Assembly (NCBI GenBank): GCA_016213755.1
Contig: JACQZT010000244.1
Span: forward strand, 1 to 35,789
Source: Acidobacteriota bacterium
GTDB taxonomy: Bacteria > Acidobacteriota > Terriglobia > Bryobacterales > Bryobacteraceae
Direction of reading: 5' to 3'
DNA: 35,789 bases
Within the stretch, counting starts at the first letter, position 1. Each line of letters begins with the position of its first letter. Below the pieces are notes generated by a model. The model did no database searches and was not told where the DNA came from. It worked only from the letters and a program-made list of their open reading frames with translations. Of the stretch, positions 15,747-22,908 are shown in pieces. A program made the position numbers and the translations under genes.

Positions 15747-16751
15747 ATGCGGACTTCTCTGGCGATCCTTTTCGCGTTGTGCCTGGCGCTGCCGGCCACG
15801 GCCGCCAACACGCTGAACTTCTACTTCATCGACGTCGAAGGCGGACAGGCGACGCTGATGGTGACCCCGGCCGGGCAGTCCGTTCTGGTGGACGCCGGCT
15901 GGCCCGGATTCAACGGCCGGGACGCCGGCCGGATCGCCGCGGCGGTCAAGCACGCCGGGTTGAAGAAGATCGACTTCCTGCTGGTGACGCACTACCACAC
16001 CGACCATGTGGGCGGCGTTCCGCAACTGCTGGCCAAAGTGCCGGTTACCACTGTGATCGACCACGGCACGAACACCGAGACCGGCAAAGGCGCCGACGCG
16101 CTGTGGAAGGCTTACGAAGAAGCCATCGCCAAGCATAAGCGCATGGTGATCAAGCGGGGCGACGCGCTGCCGTTCAAGGGACTGGAGGCCAAAGTGGTGG
16201 CCGCGCGCGGCGACCTGATCGAGGAGGCGCTTCCCGGGGCGGGCCAGGAAAACCCGCTGTGCGCGGCCGAGCGGCGCCGCGACGAGGACAAGAGCGAGAA
16301 CGCCCGCTCCATCGGCTTCGTGCTCCAGTGGGGCAAGTTCCGCTTCATCGACCTGGCCGACCTGACCTGGAACAAGGAACTCGATCTTTCCTGCCCGAAC
16401 CACAAGATCGGCAAGATCGACGTGTACCTGGTGACGCACCACGGGATGAACATGTCGGGTCCGTCGGCCATGGTGCATGCCCTCAAGCCGCGCGTGGCGA
16501 TCATGAACAACGGCGCCAAGAAGGGCGGATCGGCCGAAACGTTCGAGATCGTCAAGCGCTCGCCGGGACTCGAAGACCTGTGGCAGCTTCACTTCGCGCT
16601 GGCCGCGGGGCAGGAACGCAACTCCCCCGATTCGCTGATTGCCAACGTGGACCCCGTCTGCGAGGGCAAGTGGCTGAAGATGACCGTGGCCTCCAACGGC
16701 TCCTTCACGGTCGAAAACAGCCGGAACGGATTCAAGAAGACCTATAAGTAG
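15747..16751 (+). CDS. Secreted metallo-beta-lactamase-fold hydrolase (ComEC C-terminal-like)
   Basis: A 334-residue protein with a signal peptide (MRTSLAILFALCLALPATA). The metallo-beta-lactamase fold is shown by FIDVEGGQATLM, LVDAGWPG, the metal motif THYHTDHVGG and a late THHGMNMSG. The sequence resembles the hydrolase domain of ComEC-like proteins, many of which are nucleases or phosphodiesterases, but the substrate is unknown here. Start 15747 is chosen over an in-frame ATG at 15738 and over the far-upstream 15663, because the signal peptide begins there and AGGA lies 8 nt before it. It ends 41 nt before the MBOAT gene and may be co-transcribed with it. Confidence 0.85.
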   Translation: MRTSLAILFALCLALPATAANTLNFYFIDVEGGQATLMVTPAGQSVLVDAGWPGFNGRDAGRIAAAVKHAGLKKIDFLLVTHYHTDHVGGVPQLLAKVPVTTVIDHGTNTETGKGADALWKAYEEAIAKHKRMVIKRGDALPFKGLEAKVVAARGDLIEEALPGAGQENPLCAAERRRDEDKSENARSIGFVLQWGKFRFIDLADLTWNKELDLSCPNHKIGKIDVYLVTHHGMNMSGPSAMVHALKPRVAIMNNGAKKGGSAETFEIVKRSPGLEDLWQLHFALAAGQERNSPDSLIANVDPVCEGKWLKMTVASNGSFTVENSRNGFKKTYK

Positions 16752-16792
16752 ACGGACGCGCGCGGCGCTTCGGCGTGTCCGCCAGTTTCGCA

Positions 16793-18202
16793 ATGCTGCT
16801 TTCCTCTTCGGTTTACTTTGTGTTTCTCGGGGCGGTCTTTTTCCTTTACTGGCCATTGGCGCGGGTGCGCGCCGCCTCGCTGGCGGTGCTGCTGTTCGCC
16901 AACTACTTCTTCTACGCCAAGTGGGACCTGTTCTACCTGTTCCTGATCCCCGCCGCCTCGACGGCGGACTACTTCATCGCCCTGGGGCTGGGGCGCGCCC
17001 AGGAGCAGCGCCGGCGCAGGCTGCTGGTCGCGCTCAGCGTGGTTCTCAACCTGGGCATCCTGGCGTCGTTCAAATACATGCCGTTCTTGCTGGAGAACTA
17101 CACCCGGCTCACCGGGCTGGCGGCGCCGGCCTGGCACTGGACCTTCCCGCTGGGCATCTCGTTCTACACTTTCCAGTCGCTGACCTACACCATCGACGTG
17201 TACCGGCGCGACGCCAAGGTGGTGCCGAGTTACCTGACGCACCTGACGGCGGTGTCGTTCTTCTGCACCACGCTGGCCGGCCCCATCACGCGAGTGGCGC
17301 AGCTTGCGCCGCAACTGGAGCGCAAGGAAAAAACGCTGGACGCGGCCGCCAGCGGCCGGGCGCTGTTCCTGATCGGGCTGGGCCTGATCAAAAAGCTCAT
17401 GATCGCCGACTACCTGGCGGAGAACCTGGTGAACCGGGTGTTCGACCTGCCTCGCCTGTACACCGCCACCGAGACGCTGATCGGCGTCTATGGGTACGCC
17501 TTGCAGTTGTACTACGACTTTTCGGGCTACACCGACATCGCGCTCGGCTCGGCGCTGTTGCTGGGGTTGAAGCTGCCGGCCAACTTCAACCGCCCCTACG
17601 CGGCCGAGAGCGTGCCGGACTTCTGGCGGCGCTGGCACATCTCGCTTTCCAACTGGCTGCGCGACTACCTGTACTTTTCGCTGCCCGGGCTGCGCTCGAA
17701 GTGGAAGGTCTTCCCGTACGCGAACCTGGTGATCACCATGCTCCTGGGCGGTTTGTGGCACGGCGCAAGCTGGAACTTTGCCGTGTGGGGCCTGCTGCAC
17801 GGCGTGGCGCTGGCGCTGACGCGGCTGTGGCAGACGATGCGCGGCAACCCGAAACCGCGCGCCGCGTGGCGGGCCAGGGCCGCGCGCGTTTTCTTCACCG
17901 TGCAATTTGTCTGCTTCGCGTGGATCTTCTTCCGCGCGCCGGAGTTCTCGGGAGCGATGGAAATTCTGTCGCGCATCGGCTCGCTGAGCGTGTCGTTCGA
18001 CAACGTCTCGGCGCCGTTCGCGCTGGTGATGGCGATCGGGATTCTGGCGCACTACGTGCCGCCGAGGGTTTACGATTTCAGCTTGCGGCTTTACCTGCGG
18101 GCGCCCTTCTATGCGCAGGCGGCGGCGCTGGCGCTGCTGGTGATCGGGCTGCAATATATCGCGGCGACGGGCGCGGCGCCTTTCATCTACACCAGGTTCT
18201 GA
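16793..18202 (+). CDS. MBOAT O-acyltransferase (AlgI/DltB family)
   Basis: A 469-residue polytopic membrane protein with about ten helices. Family signatures are FPLGISFYTFQSLTYTIDVYRR, YYDFSGYTDIALG, FNRPYAAESVPDFWRRWHISL and GGLWHGASWNFAVWGLLHG. The last contains the invariant His (about H323) and WRRWH contains the second conserved His. MBOAT proteins of this group pass acyl groups across or within the membrane to polysaccharides, peptidoglycan or teichoic acids. An in-frame GTG at 16775 would add six residues; the ATG at 16793 gives the usual family N-terminus (MLLSSSVYFVFLG). Its stop is 1 nt before the first SGNH gene, and a DltC-like carrier lies in the same operon. The acceptor is not evident. 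Confidence 0.92.
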   Translation: MLLSSSVYFVFLGAVFFLYWPLARVRAASLAVLLFANYFFYAKWDLFYLFLIPAASTADYFIALGLGRAQEQRRRRLLVALSVVLNLGILASFKYMPFLLENYTRLTGLAAPAWHWTFPLGISFYTFQSLTYTIDVYRRDAKVVPSYLTHLTAVSFFCTTLAGPITRVAQLAPQLERKEKTLDAAASGRALFLIGLGLIKKLMIADYLAENLVNRVFDLPRLYTATETLIGVYGYALQLYYDFSGYTDIALGSALLLGLKLPANFNRPYAAESVPDFWRRWHISLSNWLRDYLYFSLPGLRSKWKVFPYANLVITMLLGGLWHGASWNFAVWGLLHGVALALTRLWQTMRGNPKPRAAWRARAARVFFTVQFVCFAWIFFRAPEFSGAMEILSRIGSLSVSFDNVSAPFALVMAIGILAHYVPPRVYDFSLRLYLRAPFYAQAAALALLVIGLQYIAATGAAPFIYTRF

Positions 18203-18203
18203 C

Positions 18204-19583
18204 ATGGGACGCCGCGAATGGAATCCCAGCCTGCCGCGCCAAGCCACGCTGGCGATTCTCTCTTTCGCGCTCATGGTCGCGGTCCCGGAGTTCGTGCCGG
18301 CGCTCAAGGACTACAAGATTTTCGACTGGCACAGCGCGCCGGCGGTGCTGGACTTCGCTCCGCGGCGCGTTTCGGTGTCGCCCATCGAGGAAGAGCAGCG
18401 GCGCCTGCGGCCAGACGCGGATCCAAACGCCTACGGGTTGCGCCCCCTGGACGAAGCGGGCGGCGCGATGGACCGCTTCTACGCCGCGCTGGTCCGCTCC
18501 GAGGCGCGCGAGGCCGGCGCGGAAGTGAACATCCTGCACTACGGCGACTCGCCGACCACGGCGGACCTGATCACCGCCGACGCGCGCGTGGCCCTGCAAA
18601 AGCAGTTCGGCGACGGGGGGCACGGCTTTTGCCTGATCGCCAAGCCCTGGGCCTGGTACGAACACCGCGGCGTGAGCCTCAGCGGAGGACATTGGATCAC
18701 CGAGCCGGCCAACCAGTCGCAGAACCGCGACGGGTTGTTCGGGCTGGGGGGCGTCTCGTTTCGCGGCGAGGAGGATGCCTGGTCGCGCGTGGTGCTGCGC
18801 GAGACCGGGCACACTTCGGTGGAAGTGGCGTTTCTGAAGATGCCCGGCGGCGGGGCGTTCGAGTTGAAGATCGGGGAGCGCCGCGTCCGGGTGGACACCG
18901 CGGCGCCGGAAGCGGGCCCCGGCTACGCGCGCTTCGAAGCGCCGCCCCAGGAACGCCGCTTCGAGATCCACGTTTTGAGGGGGCCGGTGCGGCTATTCGG
19001 CTATCGTTTCGAGAAGCCCGCCCCGGGGCTGGTGTATCACAGCCTGGGCGTCAACGGCGCTTACGTCGCGGTCCCCTCGCGCATGTTCCGGGAAGAGCAC
19101 TGGGCCGGGCAATTGCGGCATTATGCTCCCAGCCTGGTGGTGATCAACTACGGCACCAACGAAAGCGTCTATCCGAACTTCGTCGACTCCGGTTTCGCTT
19201 TGGAGTTGAAGGAGGTGGTGCGGCGGGTGCGCGCGGCGGTGCCGGAGTCCTCGATTCTGGTCATGAGTCCGATGGACCGGGGCAAGCGCGAATCGACGGG
19301 CGAGATCGGCACGGTGCCGGCTCTGCCGCGGGTGGTGGCCATCGAGCAGCGCGTGGCGCGCGAAAGCGGCTGCGCGTTTTTCAACACGTTCCAGGCCATG
19401 GGCGGCTCGGGAACCATGGGAAGATGGTACCAGGCGGAGCCCCGCCTGGTGAGCGCCGACTTCATCCATCCCATGCCGGCGGGCGCCAGAATCGTGGGCA
19501 ACCTGCTCGCCAAAGCGCTGGTGGATGGATACAACAAGTACAAGCTCGAGCGGATGCGCCCGCGTCTGGCTCAGTGGGATTAA
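18204..19583 (+). CDS. Membrane-anchored SGNH hydrolase-like protein
   Basis: A 459-residue protein with a single N-terminal hydrophobic anchor (about residues 14-34), placing the rest in the periplasm. SGNH blocks are present: HYGDSPTTAD (nucleophile S116), the glycine of FGDGGHG, NYGTNES with the block III Asn, and DFIHPMPAG with the catalytic Asp/His. A beta-rich insertion (about 150-285) separates blocks. It is paralogous to the next gene, sharing FGDGG.GF and GLGG(V/I)S segments. By analogy with DltD and AlgJ/PatB it should act with the MBOAT protein as acyl acceptor or transferase on an envelope polymer; hydrolysis is the alternative. It is spaced 1 nt and 3 nt from its neighbours. Confidence 0.85.
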   Translation: MGRREWNPSLPRQATLAILSFALMVAVPEFVPALKDYKIFDWHSAPAVLDFAPRRVSVSPIEEEQRRLRPDADPNAYGLRPLDEAGGAMDRFYAALVRSEAREAGAEVNILHYGDSPTTADLITADARVALQKQFGDGGHGFCLIAKPWAWYEHRGVSLSGGHWITEPANQSQNRDGLFGLGGVSFRGEEDAWSRVVLRETGHTSVEVAFLKMPGGGAFELKIGERRVRVDTAAPEAGPGYARFEAPPQERRFEIHVLRGPVRLFGYRFEKPAPGLVYHSLGVNGAYVAVPSRMFREEHWAGQLRHYAPSLVVINYGTNESVYPNFVDSGFALELKEVVRRVRAAVPESSILVMSPMDRGKRESTGEIGTVPALPRVVAIEQRVARESGCAFFNTFQAMGGSGTMGRWYQAEPRLVSADFIHPMPAGARIVGNLLAKALVDGYNKYKLERMRPRLAQWD

Positions 19584-19586
19584 CGC

Positions 19587-20900
19587 ATGCGCGCGCTGAT
19601 CCCTCTGGCGGCGCTGGCTGTTTGTGTCGCGGCGTTTCCAGCCCCGGTCGCCTCCGCCAAGAAGAAGAAGACCGTGCGGCGGCGCCCGGCAGTGAGCGCC
19701 AAGGTCCGCGCCGAGGCCCGCCGTGAAATCCTGGACCGGCTCTCGCGGGAGCTCGAATGCCCGCCCGAAAACCCCGCCGCGCTGATCCCCTTTTTCGAGC
19801 GGCTTCGCCGCCAGGAGCGCGGCGAACTCGAGGAACCGGTGCGCATCGTGCAGTTCGGGGATTCGCACACGGCGGCCGACGAATGGACCGGCGCGCTGCG
19901 CGCGCAGTTGCAGCAGAGGTTCGGCGACGGCGGCGCGGGCTTCTCCTTCGCCGGACGGCCGTTCCTGGGCTACCGGCGGCTGGATCTGCGCGGCGGCGCG
20001 ACGCGCGCCTGGACCACCGACGGCCTGGCCGGCAAGCAGAGTTCGGGGCAGAACGGCTTGGGCGGCATCAGCATCTCGACGCGCCTGCCGCGCCAGGAAG
20101 TGTACGTGGTGGCCGGGTGCCGCAACGTGGAGGTCTATTTTCTGCACCAGCCCGGAGGCGGCTCGCTGCTGCTGCACGACAATGGCGCGCCGGTGGAGAG
20201 ATTCACCACGGCGGGCGATTCCGGCCCGGGCTACCATCGCTACACCACCGCGCCGGGATTGCACAAGCTGGAACTGGAGACGCTCGACCGCCTGCCGGTG
20301 CGCCTGTACGGCTGGGTGACCGAGAACGAGCGGGGCGTGACCTACGAGGCGCTGGGCATCAACGGCGCGCAGGCTTCCATCGTTCTTAAGTGGGACGAGG
20401 CGCTGCTGGCGGATCAGTTGGCGCGGCGCAACCCGGCGCTGATCGTGCTGGCCTACGGCACCAACGAAGCCGGCAACCGGGACTGGACCCAGGAAAGCTA
20501 CCGCCTGATGTTCACTGCCTTGATCCAGAGGCTGCGCAAGGCGGCGCCGGCGGCATCCATTCTGGTGGTCGGGCCACCGGACCGGTACCTGCGGTTGCGC
20601 GGCAAGTGGACCCCATACCAGCGCATCGAGATGATTGTGAAGGCGCAGCGGGAGGCCGCGCAGGCGGCGGGTTGCGCGTTCTGGGATCTGCGCGAGAAGA
20701 TGGGCGGGATGGGGTCGATGCGCAAGTGGGTGCTGGCCGGGCTGGCGCAGGCCGATTACGTCCACTTCACCGGCCCCGGTTACCGGCTGCTGGGCGAGAC
20801 CTGCTTTCGCGATCTCATGAGCCAGTACGCGGACTTCGGCAAGCTTCGAGAGGAATTGGCAGGCCAACCGACAAATGGACAAACGAGCCCGAATCATTGA
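19587..20900 (+). CDS. Secreted SGNH hydrolase-like protein
   Basis: A 437-residue protein with a cleavable signal peptide (about residues 1-24, ending VASA) followed by a very basic stretch (KKKKTVRRR). Catalytic blocks: VQFGDSHTAADEW (S93), RFGDGGAGF, LAYGTNEAGN and ADYVHFTGPGY with the Asp/His pair. It is a diverged tandem duplicate of the preceding gene but is soluble rather than anchored. Its 3' end overlaps the carrier-protein gene by 26 nt, so translation is coupled. Likely role: periplasmic acyl transfer or esterase step of the MBOAT system. The last roughly 15 residues lie in the overlap and look unconserved. Confidence 0.85.
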   Translation: MRALIPLAALAVCVAAFPAPVASAKKKKTVRRRPAVSAKVRAEARREILDRLSRELECPPENPAALIPFFERLRRQERGELEEPVRIVQFGDSHTAADEWTGALRAQLQQRFGDGGAGFSFAGRPFLGYRRLDLRGGATRAWTTDGLAGKQSSGQNGLGGISISTRLPRQEVYVVAGCRNVEVYFLHQPGGGSLLLHDNGAPVERFTTAGDSGPGYHRYTTAPGLHKLELETLDRLPVRLYGWVTENERGVTYEALGINGAQASIVLKWDEALLADQLARRNPALIVLAYGTNEAGNRDWTQESYRLMFTALIQRLRKAAPAASILVVGPPDRYLRLRGKWTPYQRIEMIVKAQREAAQAAGCAFWDLREKMGGMGSMRKWVLAGLAQADYVHFTGPGYRLLGETCFRDLMSQYADFGKLREELAGQPTNGQTSPNH

Positions 20901-21111
20901 AATCCTTCGCACGGTATCGAAGAAGGACATTACTCCCGCCGCGGACGAATCGCTGTTCGAGAGCGGACTTCTCGACTCCTTCGCGCTGCCCGACATGGTC
21001 ACCGCGCTGGAGAAGGCGTTCGCGGTGCAGATCCCGGATTCGGACTTGAACCCGCGCAAGTTCGATTCTCTGGAGCGCATCGAGGAATATCTGACCGGGC
21101 GCGGAGTCTGA
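20875..21111 (+). CDS. Dedicated acyl carrier protein, DltC-like
   Basis: A 78-residue carrier protein. S35 in LFESGLLDSFALPDMV is the phosphopantetheine attachment site. This segment is much closer to DltC (recalled as IFEEGLLDSFGTVELL in Bacillus) than to fatty-acid AcpP (GADSLDTVELV). The downstream FAVQIPDSDLNPRKFDSLERIEEYL also follows the DltC pattern. It must be pantetheinylated by a transferase encoded elsewhere. It begins inside the second SGNH gene and ends 2 nt before the KAS III gene. The expected role is to hold an acyl thioester for the MBOAT protein. Confidence 0.88.
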   Translation: MDKRARIIEILRTVSKKDITPAADESLFESGLLDSFALPDMVTALEKAFAVQIPDSDLNPRKFDSLERIEEYLTGRGV

Positions 21112-21113
21112 GC

Positions 21114-22088
21114 ATGGCGTTTCTCGCGGAGTTCGGCGCGTACCTGCCCGAGCGCGTGGTCCCCAACAGCGAGATGGCGGCCCTGGCGGGCTGCGAGGCG
21201 GAGTGGATTCTCAGCGTCTCCGGGATCGAGGAGCGGCGCTTCGCGGCCGAAGGCGAAACCGTGGCCGAACTGGCCGTGAAGGCGGCCGAGGACTGCCTGA
21301 GCCGGGCCGGGGTGGCTGCGAGCGAGCTGGGTTTGGTGCTGCTGGCCAGCGGATCGGCCGAGCGGCGCTTTCCGGGGCCGGCCGGCGAGGTTGCGGCGCG
21401 TCTGGGTCTGGAGGGCGTGCCGGCCATCGACCTTCCCATGGCCAGCGCGGGGGCTTTGTTCGGCCTCCACCTGGCGGCGCGGATGGCCGCCGTGCACGGC
21501 CGCGTGCTGGTGATCGGGGCCGAGAAGATGTCCGGCGTGGTTTTGCGCGAGCCGCGCGAGGCGGGCATCGCGGTGCTGTTCGGAGATGGCGCGGGGGCGT
21601 GCCTGGTCAGTCCGGACGCGGGCCGGGCGCGCATCGTCGATTCGCTGATTTCGAGCGACGGCGCCTTTGCCGGCGACCTGCGGCTGGAGTTTGGCCGGCC
21701 GCTGGAGATGAACGGCCGGGTAGTGATTTTGCAGGCTTCCCGCAAAATTCCGCGCGCCATCGGCGACCTGCTAGCGCGCAACAGTCGCGCGGCGTCCGAG
21801 GTGGGCGTTTTCCTGATGCACCAGGCCAACCTGAACCTGATCGTGCGCGTGGCGAAGGCGCTGGAGGTCCCGCCCGAGCGGTTCTACTCCAACATCCGGC
21901 GCTACGGGAACACCTCCTCGGCTTCGATGCTCATCGCCGCGGCCGAATGGAGCCGGAGCGAGGGCTTCCGCCCCGGGATTCCGGTGGTGCTGGCCGCTTT
22001 CGGCGCCGGTTTCCACTGGGGGGCGATGCTGGTGGAGGGAAGCGACGTGCGGCGCTGTCAAACGCTGCGCCCGGCGATGCCGAACTGA
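21114..22088 (+). CDS. KAS III (FabH) homologue with Cys-to-Ser active site
   Basis: A 324-residue thiolase-fold protein aligned end to end with FabH (FGAYLPERVVPNSEMA; EWILSVSGIEERR; FGDGAGACLV; AFGAGFHWGAMLV). Two catalytic residues are intact: H236 in MHQANLN and N266 in RYGNTSSAS. The position of the nucleophilic Cys (E. coli DVAAACAG) reads DLPMASAG, that is S111 (AGC codon, 21444-21446). Cys-free KAS III homologues such as DpsC act as starter-unit acyltransferases rather than normal condensing enzymes. In this operon it most likely moves an acyl group from CoA to the DltC-like carrier, but carbon-carbon bond formation cannot be excluded. Its 3' end overlaps the convergent vapC by 31 nt. 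Confidence 0.88.
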   Translation: MAFLAEFGAYLPERVVPNSEMAALAGCEAEWILSVSGIEERRFAAEGETVAELAVKAAEDCLSRAGVAASELGLVLLASGSAERRFPGPAGEVAARLGLEGVPAIDLPMASAGALFGLHLAARMAAVHGRVLVIGAEKMSGVVLREPREAGIAVLFGDGAGACLVSPDAGRARIVDSLISSDGAFAGDLRLEFGRPLEMNGRVVILQASRKIPRAIGDLLARNSRAASEVGVFLMHQANLNLIVRVAKALEVPPERFYSNIRRYGNTSSASMLIAAAEWSRSEGFRPGIPVVLAAFGAGFHWGAMLVEGSDVRRCQTLRPAMPN

Positions 22089-22483
22089 GCGGCGGCCGCA
22101 AGCAGGTGGCGATCATTGGTCCAGATCTCAGGCTCGCCCGCATCCAGAGCAGTCGCCAGGTGAATTGCATCGCCTGCGCGCAACGGAACGCTCTTGGGGA
22201 GGCCCCGGATCAAGGTTACCGCCCTCCGCAGCAACGCATCGCTCACGGGTACGAGGTTCCAGAGGTCGCTCTCGGCATGACCTCTGAACACATCCATCAA
22301 TTCGCGGCCCTGCGCCACGGTAAGCGATCCCTCCCGCACATGACGGTGAAAAACAGACGTCACTTCGAGCAGCGCCCAGGAGGAGGAACAAACGTTCGCT
22401 GCCCCGCGAATCAATTTGCGAACCGCGCCCGCATCCGGTTCGTTGACGTAGAACTTGGCGATGTACGCCGAATCGAGATACAT
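22058..22483 (-). CDS. VapC-family PIN-domain toxin
   Basis: A 141-residue PIN-domain ribonuclease. The four acidic metal ligands are recognisable: D4 (MYLDSAY), E40 (ALLEVTS), D105 (AGDAIHL) and D124 (TNDRHLL). It would cleave RNA (tRNA or mRNA) when freed from its antitoxin. The ATG at 22483 follows the antitoxin stop by 2 nt, and the upstream extension of the frame lies over the antitoxin and promoter, so it is not coding. The last 31 nt overlap the end of the convergent KAS III gene. Confidence 0.92.
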   Translation of the reverse strand: MYLDSAYIAKFYVNEPDAGAVRKLIRGAANVCSSSWALLEVTSVFHRHVREGSLTVAQGRELMDVFRGHAESDLWNLVPVSDALLRRAVTLIRGLPKSVPLRAGDAIHLATALDAGEPEIWTNDRHLLAAAAQFGIAGRSV

Positions 22484-22485
22484 CG

Positions 22486-22713
22486 TCAGCGATCTTCTTC
22501 GAGAAAGCGCCCGCTGTCGGCGGTCACGGAAGGAAAGCGCCGCCAGAAATCGGTCATGTCCGGCAGCTTCGGCTTTGCGGTTTTCTTTGAGATGGGGCGC
22601 AACTCCGCCACTGGTTCGCCGCGGCGCGCAATCAAAATCACAGCGCCGTCCGCGGCTTCGCGAACCAACTCGGACGTGCGGATGTGGAGGTCGCGGATGG
22701 AGGCGGTCCTCAT
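22486..22713 (-). CDS. Phd/YefM-family antitoxin
   Basis: A 75-residue antitoxin. The N-terminal part (ASIRDLHIRTSELVREA, then ILIARRGEPVAELRP) is the Phd/YefM DNA-binding fold, and the acidic C-terminal tail (FWRRFPSVTADSGRFLEED) should wrap the PIN toxin encoded next. The ATG at 22713 directly follows the operator palindrome and has no ribosome site, so the transcript is probably leaderless or nearly so. Autorepression by the antitoxin-toxin complex is expected for the family. Confidence 0.9.
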   Translation of the reverse strand: MRTASIRDLHIRTSELVREAADGAVILIARRGEPVAELRPISKKTAKPKLPDMTDFWRRFPSVTADSGRFLEEDR

Positions 22714-22730
22714 GTGCTACATCGTAGCAC
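22714..22730 (-). promoter_or_regulatory. Operator palindrome and extended -10 of the toxin-antitoxin operon
   Basis: gtgctac-atc-gtagcac is a perfect 7-bp inverted repeat with a 3-nt centre, ending at the antitoxin ATG. Reading leftward it contains TGCTACGAT, an extended -10 (TGn plus TACGAT at 22726-22721), which puts the transcription start at about the ATG. No good -35 was seen. Binding of the antitoxin here would block RNA polymerase. Confidence 0.65.
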
Positions 22731-22886
22731 AAACCGTGAGGAGACGCGGCTCTCCTCGGCACAATCTCGACCGGGGGACGGACGGAATCTCCTCCCGTCG
22801 GAGTGGCGGCCGGCGGAAGGCAAATGCCCCCGGCTGCCGGCTGCACCGGGATTGAAATTGGGGATTGAGTAGCCCGTCACCGGAAT

Positions 22887-22895
22887 TGCTACAAT
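22887..22895 (+). promoter_or_regulatory. Extended -10 promoter of lutABC
   Basis: TGCTACAAT (TGn plus TACAAT at 22890-22895) lies 13 nt before the lutA ATG. TTGAGT at 22865-22870 is a possible -35, but the 19-bp spacing is long. AAGG precedes the ATG at a suitable distance. Confidence 0.55.
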
Positions 22896-22908
22896 CTAAG
22901 GTCTCTCG

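Noticed and set aside
16742-18307. A 521-codon minus-strand frame
   Set aside because: It is antisense to the MBOAT gene, with Arg/Gln/His-rich low-complexity translation.
18993-21497. An 834-codon minus-strand frame
   Set aside because: It lies antisense to the two SGNH genes, the carrier and KAS III. Such long antisense frames are common in high-GC DNA, and this one has no recognisable motif.
16775-22088. Interpreting the operon as plain peptidoglycan or alginate O-acetylation (PatAB or AlgIJXF)
   Set aside because: Those systems have no dedicated carrier protein or KAS III homologue. There are no alginate polymerase or export genes nearby.
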